Part shown: positions 35,501 through 44,935 of the stretch, one piece after another
Layout of the letters: each line of letters opens with the position of its first letter
Position numbering within the stretch: position 1 is the first letter of the stretch
The notes under the pieces: model-generated
What the model saw: the letters and a program-made list of their open reading frames with translations, nothing else
The model's database searches: none
Told to the model about the DNA's origin: nothing
Made by a program: the position numbers and the translations under genes
Origin: Muricea muricata
Taxonomy: Eukaryota; Cnidaria; Anthozoa; Malacalcyonacea; Plexauridae
DNA length: 64,000 bases
Direction: 5' to 3'
NCBI GenBank assembly: GCA_963855995.1
Contig: OY979723.1
Coordinates: 9,987,013-10,051,012 of the forward strand

Positions 35501-38500
35501 TTTATTCCAAAGACATTGTCGAGCCAAAAACATTGTCAAACCAACTGGTTTGATAATGCCTTTGGAATAAAGACGAAATGTCTCCGACTCCGTCGTTTTC
35601 TTGGTTTTTTCTTGAATATCAGGAATACAAGGTGTCTATTTTTTGAATTTGTTTTATTTTGTACTTCTTTCAGTTGTCTGCTTGCCGTGGTTTCGGCAAA
35701 CCGTTGGGTCGCTACAGGCTACTCCATCTTTCCAACTTTATGCCTCCGTAAACTGAAGACGGAAGAGGAAACGATCATTACTAAACATGACATTTTGACC
35801 TGTACTCCGTACCCCACACTCTGTCTTTTCTCTCATGCGTAAAACCCAAACACATACTTGTACAGATCTCGTGATTACCACAAGACGTTGCAATTCCATG
35901 AATTTGGGAGTTTAGTATATAGAAATCGACTTCGAGGAAACTCTTTAGTACTTCGGTTGGTTCTAGTGGTTTGGAATGAAAAATCTGCTTGTGGTTTGAA
36001 GCAATACATTACGATGGAATTTAGTCAAACACGATTAATGCTCGCCCGTTTATGGAAGATAGGACGAGAAGCTAATAGCCACAATGGAAACAACAGCTTG
36101 TTCTGTATTCCTAGAAACTGTCACGATATCATGCGGGGACACAACTGTAATTGTGCGAGGCTAATCACAAACCAGACTTGTCCCGAAACTGACCCAGATC
36201 CCAAAATTCCAATCATCTTGTGGTCGATTTCTGCATGTATTTTGTTCATATTGCTCCTTGAACTGTTTTTGATTCGGTAAGTACAGTACGTGTTGTTCAC
36301 AACAGGGAAGCTAATCAATCTATATAGGTTTTGGTCGGACTCATAAATGATAAATTAACACTAAAATTTAGTGTTAATTTATCATTTATTAACCTCCCTA
36401 AAGCTGTATAAATACGCTGCAGATACTCTATAGAAACAATGATAGTGTTAGCTTTAAAGAATATATTGAAGCCTATATTCAAGTGGCTAATGGCGCCCAA
36501 TGTCTGTTTTATATACTGTTCAAGAGGTGGCCCAATTTCTCTAGCCTGACCTTATTTTAGTTTCCTAAGCAATGTATAGATATGTTTTACTTTGATGTAG
36601 TAGTGGTAATTAGCAGGCTTGCATTGACTTCATGGTCAGATCACATCACCTGCTGTTCATAGTATATTAAAATAGTATTCATCAATAATGAATAGTATTC
36701 ATCAATAATGTGATTGTATTCATATATTTTCTAATTGTGCTATTGAAGCATACAGACTCGGACTGGCCCCAATAAAGGGGCCTTGCCATTCTAGCACTGA
36801 GCGGAGCCTTTGCTGTCCTGAATGTTTTAGGTGAAGATTTTATGGTATTCTGGAGAGAACATGATGAATTATTTAACCGCTTCCCTGAAGAGTTCAAAAA
36901 TTCCAAATCATTCCCATCTGGTCCCTTTTATTTTCGTTTCGTACTGCCTGATAGTCTGTTTTAAACATCTTTGAATGTTTACAAATACGGAAATTAAACA
37001 ACAATTGTCAAGGGCCCATTTGATGTCCCAGTAGGGGCCAATGGGCCATGGGACAGTGGCACATAAGCCAGTCCGAGCCTGGAAGCGTATTTATTTGTGT
37101 ATGTAGTGATTCTAGCCAAGTATTTAAGGTATGTTTTGATAGCTACTGTGGGTGCTAATTTGCAGAAGTAGTTGGGGGGGGGGGCAATATTTGAAATAGA
37201 TTGTTTTTAAGATCTGTGAATACTTATAAGCTTATGAATATTTTCCCTCCCCTGAATATTGAGGCAGCATGGTGACAGCACTAGCTAGGGCAGGGTTGCA
37301 AATCTGAATAACTTATCCCTTAAAGAAATTGCTAAAATCACCAGAAATAATATGTGGTACATGACTTCTTTGAATTCTGGTTGAGTGCTACTGATAAAAT
37401 TAAGATTTTCAAATAATTGTTTCTGAACGTCATACATCTCCCTACAAATCACCTCATTCCCTAATGATCCCCCACTGAAAGAGATGCCTCTATGAGTGTT
37501 AGCATGTTTATTTAATAATAGCATTTATAACAAAAATTATTGTTACAGTTTGTTAAAATGTTAATAACTTCCTGTTTATTGAACATTTATGAATCAGAAT
37601 GCTCAAAATTTTGAGGAATTGATCAGAGGAACTGCTAAACTTGAGCAAATGAATAGATCAAATATTTTCGAAACGCTTCTATTGCCGCGACTGTAATTTT
37701 GCTTGACAAGTAGATTTTATTTTTGCGTGTATATGTGACGTAATAGATCCAGATGACGTCATAACATGCGCACACAATAATATCTATTACAAATTACAAA
37801 AGTTAAAAATGAAATCTATTTGTTTTACATAATTGGAATAAATGTCCGCATAACCGTTGAAAAATTTTACAAAGATATACACATCATCAGATGACGTCAT
37901 GTATGTTTATCACAATCACGCACGGCTCTTGACCAATGAAAGTGCAGAATTAACTCTCATTATTATAATAGGTCGTAGACTTTCTGTTCTAAATTTGAAC
38001 TGTCAATTCCTAGGTTTAAGATTTCATTCTTGGACAATTTTTTGGGCAAGCTGATATTTTCACTGGGCATTGTGAGCAGCATGGTGACTCAGCTTTGTAC
38101 AGTGCCATACCTACAAGGGGACAACAACGGCATCATTATAGGGTACAATATATCCCTGGGCTTCGTTTCAGTGTTCTTCGTCATTTTTGGCTACCAATTT
38201 CTGTTTGAGAGACCGGCATCGCCTGACAATGACATCGGCTCACACGACAAAGGCATGGGGTTAGTCGTTGCCTTCATTTCAGTCTTACTTGTGGGTCTTG
38301 AAATCGTTCTGATTGTTATGGTATTCACGCGTGAGAATCCAAGCGTTCCCTTTGTTATTTATCTTGTGGTTTTTGCAGTTGAAAAAGTGGTTCAAGTTGT
38401 GTTCTACATTGGAATGCGTAGACGCGTACCCCGTCCCGAGTTCAGAAGAGGCACAGTGTTCTATTTCCATTTTTTATCCTTTTTGAACTTTACTTTGTGG

Positions 38501-41500
38501 TTAAACAGTATTCCATTCACAGATATACAAATATATGACGAGGTCTCTCACTCTTATGTTTTAAAATATGCCGACCAGACGTTCAAAGCATTGGTTATTG
38601 ATTATAGACTGTTATGTGCGTTGCTATTTCTGGAGCATGCATTGGAGATTGGGGATGAGGATGGACATAACTATGTCAGAAATGACGTTGACAAGGACTT
38701 TGAAATGCCAGTTCGACGCTACTGGTATATGGTTGTTGGTTTAGTTGTTGGGTTAGTTTTTTTGGGCCTTGAAATCTTAAACGCTGCTCAGTTCTGGTGT
38801 GACAGCATCCCGGTTATTGTCAATCTTTTCCCAATTCTTATTGATGTATGTCTCGTTGTTAGTGGATTTTGGTTGTTAAGAAATGTTAAGATCTCAGGTT
38901 TACACGATGAAAAGGTCACCTTCGTCTTGATTATGGTCGCATCTATGGGGGCTGTGAGCATCATATACTTGTTAACTTTTAGTTTATTGTCATGGATTTC
39001 ATTCACACACGATGAACATGCTTCGTACATCAATTGGTCAGGGGGCGTTTTTTTAAGCAGAGGTCTGAGCTTATTAGTGCTGCTACTCGTGTACACCGGA
39101 GTCCCTGTACGTACAATGGACTCCAGAAATAACTTCAACACAGCCAACTATATTTTGGTTTCTGTTCTTTGGTTTGGGCTTTTTGCAAAATTTCTTGGCA
39201 ATGTCCTTGATGAATTTAATGGAATAATGCATCACATAGCACATAAACATTTTGAATCGAATCATCTTCGAACTCTGCAAGATTTATTTGTGATTGGTCC
39301 ATTGTTCCAGCTTGCTACGACTTTGCATTTAGCATTACATTTTTTAGTCATGCTTCTTCGGCTATGTCAGCAACCTGTAGTTGAGGCTGAGAATGTTGAG
39401 GGCGGACAAGGAAATGAAGACGCTCAACCAGGACAAAGGAATCCAGAACATGGACAAGAACAAGCGGGTCCACCGGCTGGACAAAGAAGTACTGAAGTTG
39501 AACAAGGACAAGAGAACAAAGAAGCTAAACAAAAGTATGGAGAATCAGAGGAAGCTCGACGGGATGGAATGTCTGGAAGACCTCTGACAACTATTGGCAG
39601 TTATGGTGCCGTGTCAGCAAATAAAGGAACTGAAGGAGATACTTTCTTTAAGCCATCTGATGTAGAGTCAACAGAATGTGATGAACGCACAAAATTGTTA
39701 CAATCAATTCAGCATTGATGAATTTGATTCAACTATGGCTTCAAGGATTAACGTTATTTTAACATTTTTAGTTGTGTGAAACCGCATCCTACTTAAATAT
39801 TTAATTAATGTTAATGTTATCCATATATTCTCTCTGTTTATATACATATGTAGAGGGTCCGTATGAACGAAAATTTGAGTAGTTGAAATAACAATCGAAA
39901 GTACCACTTTTAAAAGTCTATTCTTAGATTCCTTTTTATTTTATCTGATGAACTAGCTTGCATTCTAGTGATGCTACAAAAAAGTTTTGCTTTTTAACTA
40001 ATCACGCGCTATCGTCCTCACTAACACTAGTCTTCACAAATTGTATTCCTTTGCAAGGTTCAAAATATGTTGTATATTGCTTAGGCTACGTTTCCGACCG
40101 TTTACATTCCGAGTTATTTCAAAAAGCTTCCGATTTGTTTACATAATTTAATGAAACGCAGCATAAACCTCATCTAAGGACAAAAACTAAACACTTCGTG
40201 CGATCAGAATTTTTATAGTTCATATCGTTTTCATTTCGAGTGTTGTCAAAACGGTCGGAAACGACCTCGCGTGCACATAGTTTTAGAATAATAGTTGGTA
40301 TGTATTACTTACACGATGAAAAATGAACTGAACATTTTTGATGATCCATTGGAAAATCACGTAGATTCATTAAACATGATGTTTTTAGATATGTTCTAGA
40401 AATATAGAAACGAATTTTTAGAGCCATTCACTAAGAATGTTTGATGCATGGTAGTGATGAAGGTGGTATTGATGGAGATGGTAATATTGATTGTAGAGAC
40501 GGTAAACGTGGTTGTGGTAATAATGATGATAGAGATGGTGAAAGTGGTGTTGGAGATAATATAGAGTGTAAATGTGGCATTGGTGATGGTAATAATAATG
40601 GTGGAGGTGATAAATGTGGTTGTGGTAATAATGATGGTAGAGATGGTGAAAGTGGTGTTGGTGATAGTATAGAGTGTAAATGTGGCATTGGTGATGGTAA
40701 TAATTATGGTGGAGGTGATAAATGGGGTTCTGGTAATAATGATGGTTGAGGTGGTAAATGTTGTGATGTTAGTAATGATGGTGGAAATGGTAAATGTGGT
40801 GAAGGTAATAATTACGATAGAGATGCTAAATGTGGTGTTGGTTATAATAATGGTGGAGAATTTTAATGTGATCTTGGCGATGGTAATAAGGATGGTGGAG
40901 ATGGTAAATGGGGTGTTGGTTGTGGAAATGATTGGAAATGTGGTGATGGTACTAATGATGGTGGAGATGATAAAAGCGGTATTGTTAATAATAGTGGTTG
41001 AGAATGTTAATGTGGTTTTGGTGATGGTAATGGTAGTGAATCTGGTGATGGTAATAATGATGGTGATGGTAAAAATGGTGTTGATAATGGTAATGATGAT
41101 TGTGGGGATGATGAATGAGGTTATGTTAATATTATAATCATGAATCAGAGATAATCCCGTCAACAGACCCTCTACTGTATGTCAGCCGTCCACACTTTTC
41201 TAACTTAATCATACTATGCGCATGTTCGTCCGTCATCATAAGATCACTCTGCCTCGCGTTCACACAATACGTATCAGGAATCCAAAACAAATCAATATCC
41301 TTCCCTGTAACAACTGTCGAAGTGTTTACTACATTTACCAGACGAGGGTCAACCCATGTTTGTACCAAATACACGTACAGAGAGAACTCCTAGGAGTAAT
41401 TAGAATGACTCAGAATCTACATTAGAACTTAATCAGTTTTATTAATTATTAATGATGGAAACATTTTACCATTGAAGATTCTTTAATGTCGTCAAAAGAT

Positions 41501-42002
41501 TCAACGACCAGTTGCACATCAAGTTTTAATGGTTGACCTGTAAAAAGATAAAAACACATGTTGAGAAAAGCCAAGTGTGATTTTCACGACTGCATGAAAT
41601 GAACTCTTCTCTCTTGCCGTACAAGGAAAAGCAAACTAACTTAAGTTTATATATACTGGATAGCTCTATCAATTCCAAGCTAATCAATCCAGATTGCTTT
41701 ATCACTTATATGCTCTTTTCCCTAGAGGTGCAGTGATATATTGGTAATTTTCTCAGGTGGGGCAGGCAGGGGGGGGGGGGCTGACATCCTGCCAAGGGGG
41801 CTCACCTCTGTCTACGCCTCTGCACTTAATAGTAAAGACTTCCCTTATTGCGTCAGTGTAATTGCAGAAACGTACGGAAACGTAAACTGAACTATAAAAA
41901 TAGTCAGCACCTGGTGCAGTGTGGCTATCGTAGTCTTTGGTTGTTAAAAATTCCAGCAAATCCTTAGTTCTACACTCTCTCCATGTTTCCTTTTGTGCGA
42001 CC
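32531..42002 (-). CDS. Cys-loop ligand-gated ion channel subunit (GABA/glycine-receptor class)
   Basis: A pentameric neurotransmitter-gated channel subunit of the plasma membrane. Exons read (high to low): 42002-41911, 41537-41470, 41389-41176, 35011-34874, 34226-33883, 32872-32531. The first three encode the outer ligand-binding domain, with TKDYDSHTAPG, VESFDDIKESSM, QTWVDPRL and the WxPD-type motif FWIPD. The fourth has the family GYSxxxxxYQW segment. The fifth holds M1 (GYYLLQVYLPCAFLVMLSW), M2 (RLTVGVTTILTIMFLL) and M3. The last holds a short Pro/Asn-rich cytoplasmic loop and M4 (YARIIFPVSFVLFNVIYW), with stop TGA at 32,531. Phases agree at the adjoining junctions. Missing: the signal-peptide exon beyond 42,002 and the exon for the disulfide loop, which should lie between 41,175 and 35,012 but was not found. 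The M1-M2 linker lacks the Pro-Ala-Arg anion-filter motif. A 6-kb intron contains an otopetrin-like gene on the other strand. Confidence 0.88.
33141..33298. mobile_element. hAT-type MITE in channel-gene intron
   Basis: The element is 33,149-33,290 (142 bp), with ends CAGAGGCGAAGCCAGCCCGA and the complement of CAGTAGCGAAGCGTGCCCGA. It is flanked by TTGATAAA and TTGATAGA, an 8-bp duplication with one mismatch. It lies between the M1-M3 and M4 exons. Confidence 0.82.
34395..34645. repeat. Diverged copy of the 18,010-18,405 palindromic MITE
   Basis: Shares AATTAGTAAAAATGCAAAG, TTTACAACGTTTCGCAACC and related inverted blocks with the complete copies at 18 kb and 42 kb. It lies in the intron between the 34,226 and 34,874 exons of the channel gene. 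The 139-codon + strand frame here is a by-product. Confidence 0.65.
35405..35665. repeat. Inverted-repeat element in channel-gene intron
   Basis: Arms contain AATAGACACCTTGTATTCCTG-type and TTCGTCTTTATTCCAAAG blocks and their complements, with a loop centred near 35,535. It folds back over about 115 bases per arm. The + strand 108-codon frame across it is not a gene. Confidence 0.7.
36014..39718 (+). CDS. Otopetrin-like 12-TM membrane protein (probable proton channel)
   Basis: Exon 2 (38014-39718) encodes about 568 residues with twelve hydrophobic segments in two sets of six. Similarity to otopetrins is clearest at TM4-TM6: VEKVVQVVFYIGM, then FYFHFLSFLNFTLWLNS (in the place of the family H-x5-N-x2-x-W pattern), then FKALVIDYRLLCALLF (family I-E-Y-x-[IL]). 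Otopetrins are proton channels of plasma and vesicle membranes. The C-terminal ~110 residues are Gln/Glu/Gly-rich and end DERTKLLQ, an acidic dileucine sorting signal. Exon 2 has an acceptor at 38,013 in phase 2 and no ATG near its start. I join it to 36014-36276, whose donor (GTAAGT) is in phase 2 and whose frame ends in a hydrophobic segment, giving 655 residues. That first exon adds a Cys-rich stretch and an extra hydrophobic segment not typical of otopetrins, so the join is provisional. The gene lies antisense within a channel-gene intron. Confidence 0.7.
36343..36389. repeat. Near-perfect 47-base palindrome
   Basis: Symmetric about position 36,366: ATAAATGATAAATTAACACT and its exact complement flank a few central bases. 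It lies just downstream of the proposed first otopetrin-like exon, inside its intron. It is an AT-rich hairpin, probably the core of a small element. Confidence 0.8.
36745..37089. mobile_element. hAT-type non-autonomous element
   Basis: The element is 36,753-37,081 (329 bp), with ends CAGACTCGGACTGGCC and the complement of CAGGCTCGGACTGGC. It is flanked by GAAGCATA and GAAGCGTA, an 8-bp duplication with one change. It lies within the intron of the otopetrin-like gene. Confidence 0.82.
37541..37720. repeat. Dispersed repeat, also at 52,690-53,010
   Basis: Both sites share ACTTCCTGTTTA, AATTGATCAGAGGAACT, GAGCAAATGAAT / AAGCAAATGAAT and CGCTTCTATTG. The 52.7-kb copy is arranged as an inverted repeat around GAAGCGTTC and GCTTCTATTGGCGCG. 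It lies in the otopetrin-like intron. Confidence 0.6.
40441..41130. repeat. GGTGATGGTAATAATGAT-type simple-sequence tract, ~690 bp
   Basis: A purine-biased tract of interleaved GGT, GAT, AAT and GTG triplets, with longer units such as GGTGATGGTAATAATGATGG. It lies in the same channel-gene intron as the otopetrin-like gene, immediately 3' of the exon ending at 41,176. Long frames on both strands (255 and 151 codons of near-repetitive Thr/Ile or Val/Met) follow from the triplet period and are not genes. Confidence 0.9.
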
Positions 42003-42078
42003 CTATGTCAACGCAATTATTTAATGTTACATGAAATAGGGAAAGTTGTGGTCATGGCTAAAACTGGCGCTTCAATGG

Positions 42079-42455
42079 ACCTTTAACCTTTTAGATGGAA
42101 TTTTGAAAAAATTCGAAACAGGCAAAAATATTACCACATGTTAGTAAAATTGCAAAGTTTGGTTGCAAATGTTGTAAACTATAGAAAATATAGCCTTGCG
42201 AAGTTGGCAAATTTTGTATACATTTGTATTACGGGTGGAAAATAATACCCAGTTGATACCCTTTGGTATTCATTTCTCATGGATAATACAAAACTACAGA
42301 AAATTTTCCAACTTCGCAAGACTATATTTTCTATAGTTTACAACATTTTACAACCAAACTTTGCAATTTTACTAAGTTTAGGATGCTCTTTCAAGCTGTG
42401 GTAATATTTTTCCTATTTCGATTTTTTCAAAAATTTCGCCTAAAAGGTTAAAGGT
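42079..42455. mobile_element. Palindromic MITE, complete copy
   Basis: The ends ACCTTTAACCTTTTAG and its complement enclose an almost fully self-complementary 377 bp. The inner sequence is that of the 18,010-18,405 element (for example CAAACTTTGCAATTTTACTAA and AGGATGCTCTT). It lies upstream of the first channel exon I could read. Confidence 0.82.
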
Positions 42456-42474
42456 GCAATTTTAGACGGGTGTA

Positions 42475-42745
42475 AATGGTTCATATTCTTGGTTTGCGCA
42501 TGACGTCATTTCGTGTCATTGGGCGCCATCTTGGTTGACTCTGCAGATTACTTCAGCTTTTTACAGCGAAGTACTTGTGTCAATGTACTATTTCATCGTT
42601 AGTTTTAGCGTATTATGAATGATGCTTTAAAGATGTATGGCTCGATAGGATCAGAAATAATGAATAGATACTTTGTGGTTGCCATGTGTTTCAAACGTCA
42701 ACCAAATACCTAGTTACATCGAGTCTGATTTTCACAGGCGTAAAG
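42475..42745. repeat. Dispersed repeat, inverted relative at 53,060-53,300
   Basis: About 240 bases match the reverse complement of 53,060-53,300 with few differences (for example TGACGTCATTTCGTGTCATT and ATGTATGGCTCGATAGGATC). The ends TGGCGCCATCTTGGTTGACT and AAACGTCAACCA suggest terminal inverted repeats. Confidence 0.75.
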
Positions 42746-44840
42746 TCATCGTGCAGGGTTGATGCAACTTGTATTAGATGAAAAACTTAAAAACTTGCAT
42801 CAAGCCGGTAAAACCCATGTCTGTGGAATATGGCATTTTTGGCTGTGTAACGTTTCGCCTCTAGTCGAGATCGCGGCCAAGATCGCAGAGAAAATAAGCA
42901 GGAAAAGTGCTTGATGCAGCAGAAAAACAAATACATGGACGAGCCGCGCTGTCGTAACATGAAGCTCAAATATTTTTGTCATTTTAACTTTTTAGCAAAA
43001 TATGTTCGGCAAATAATTAGCATCTGTGGTATAAGATGTCAATATTTCAATATATTATCTTAAGCGTTCAGAAATCGGCTTATTTGATCAGCTAATATTT
43101 GTAATAAGAATTCATTAACTGTGGCTCTGCTCGCACATCGGCACGGTTGGAAAAATTTATAATTAAAAATCGCAAAGGGCTTTATTTTTCCGTGCAAAAT
43201 GTTATTCCGAATCGATGTTTTCTAAAGATACACTTCGTTTAGGTGTAAGTAAATGAGAATGTTAAACGTATAAAAGAAAACAAAAACGTACAACACAAAT
43301 AAAGTCTTTTGGGAGTTGGGGGCATTGTACATTACCACTTCAACAAATGACTCTTCATGGTCATATTAGAGTAAATATAATATAATTATTTGCGTACAAC
43401 TCTTTCTTGAAATACTTCTTAGACGTGAAATAAAAGGGTTTTTCTGAGCTATAGAGTTGCTATTACTTTTTTGGATTGGAAATATATTTCTAGAATTGGG
43501 AGATTATGTTGACTTAAGTCACTGTTATGCGCTGCAATTTTTCTTGCAACTTGCAACGCGATTCTTGAGAGATGTAAAAAAGGCAAATACGCGTCTTACG
43601 GCTTATATTTTGTCAATACATTTTGCTAATGTCTTCTTCAAATATCAAACATTCTTCACTAATTAACATCACTTAAGAGTACAATCGCGTTGTAAGTTGC
43701 AAGAAAAATTGCAGCGTGTTACAACAGTATGCTTTAACACATGTAAGTAGTCCTGTTCTATTAAAAATGCATTCGCTTGCCTTCTGCTCGGCTATATTCA
43801 ATACAACAAGACTGCTCGTATCGTAAACATTGCATAACAGTCAAAACACCCGGTAGATATGGTAGATACCAACCCGGCTAAAATGACCAAGCTTTGTAAT
43901 TGGACTTTCGAAACAAAAGGCATTATTGTTTGTGATTCGTTCTTTAGAAAACCAATTTCTATAGTTTATTGTCTTTCATTGTTATAACCAACCAATCACA
44001 AGCCTGCTAGTTTAGAATAGGTTGGTAGCGATCCAAAACTCCCAACTTCAGAAATATTTTTCCTATTCAAAAAAGTGGCATGAATTCCAGCTTAGAATAA
44101 TCCATGGTTAGTAGGCTACATCATATTGTTTTGTATTGATCAAGAAATTTACACTGACCCTGTGTCAGCAATACAATAGCAAAAAATAAAAAGCTGAACA
44201 AGAAGAAATTGTGCTACGTTTAGACTGACCTTGTCGTCGAGTGTGAAGCTAGCGCGACGATTGCATTTGAAATTAGAATGACCTTCCAAGAAAACATCTG
44301 TCACTTTTTATCTATGAAGTAGCGCTCTATAGTTTTCAATTATCAGTCGACTGAGAAAAGTCAACATAGATCTAATCTGTTTTCGTAGATCAATCTTTGA
44401 TCGAAGCGTAGCCGCTATACCGTCTCCCGTGTAAAGAATGATCTATATCTAAAGGGTATGCTATTTATTATTGACTACTATGGTACACCACAACTGTGAC
44501 CTTTTTGTATCCGACATTCTGTAGTAATTGCCATCGATGGAATTTTGTTTGACTCCTAAAACGGAATGTTCTGAACACAAATGTTCATGATTGCCAAGCT
44601 GAGGTCGAACGGGTAAATATTTGCCACAACAACTTGTCAAAACAACGGGCGGCCGCCTACCAGACTAATAGCAGTCCGTGTAGACGTCATCTATGTAACA
44701 TCTGTTTTATTAATGTTAAGTTTTCATGTACTGCTTTTCAAGGGGTCTATAGTTGAATTATCAATAATTGATTGTTAGTTAAATTTAGAATACAATATGC
44801 TGATTCCGCACAAGTCATTATTTCTGATTCCACATTTTTT
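42746..44840. other. No gene recognised
   Basis: About 2 kb where the first exon (signal peptide) of the channel gene could lie, but no frame gives a convincing signal peptide plus a donor in the right phase. A repeat with ACATCGAGTCTGATTTTCAC near 42,715 recurs at about 63,973-63,994. Confidence 0.35.
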
Positions 44841-44935
44841 ACAGCCGATTTCAGCAAAAGTTTCAATGTAATATTCCGAACTTCGTTGCGAAATTCAAAA
44901 GTTCATTCACGAATTCGCAAGCCTGTTTGTAGACA

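Noticed and set aside
35516..35842. 108-codon plus-strand frame as a first exon of the otopetrin-like gene
   Set aside because: Its first half lies in an inverted-repeat element, and it has no donor in phase with the exon at 38,014.
37857..38054. 65-codon frame beginning at the ATG at 37,857 as the N terminus of the otopetrin-like protein
   Set aside because: It is in a different frame from the large exon, and the acceptor at 38,013 explains the exon start better.
40396..41163. 255-codon Thr/Ile-rich frame and the opposite 151-codon Val/Met frame
   Set aside because: Both are produced by a triplet-period simple-sequence tract. Composition alone explains them.
42787..42982. Hydrophobic frames as the missing signal-peptide exon of the Cys-loop receptor
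   Set aside because: Neither frame offers a donor in the phase needed by the exon at 42,002, and one overlaps a dispersed repeat.
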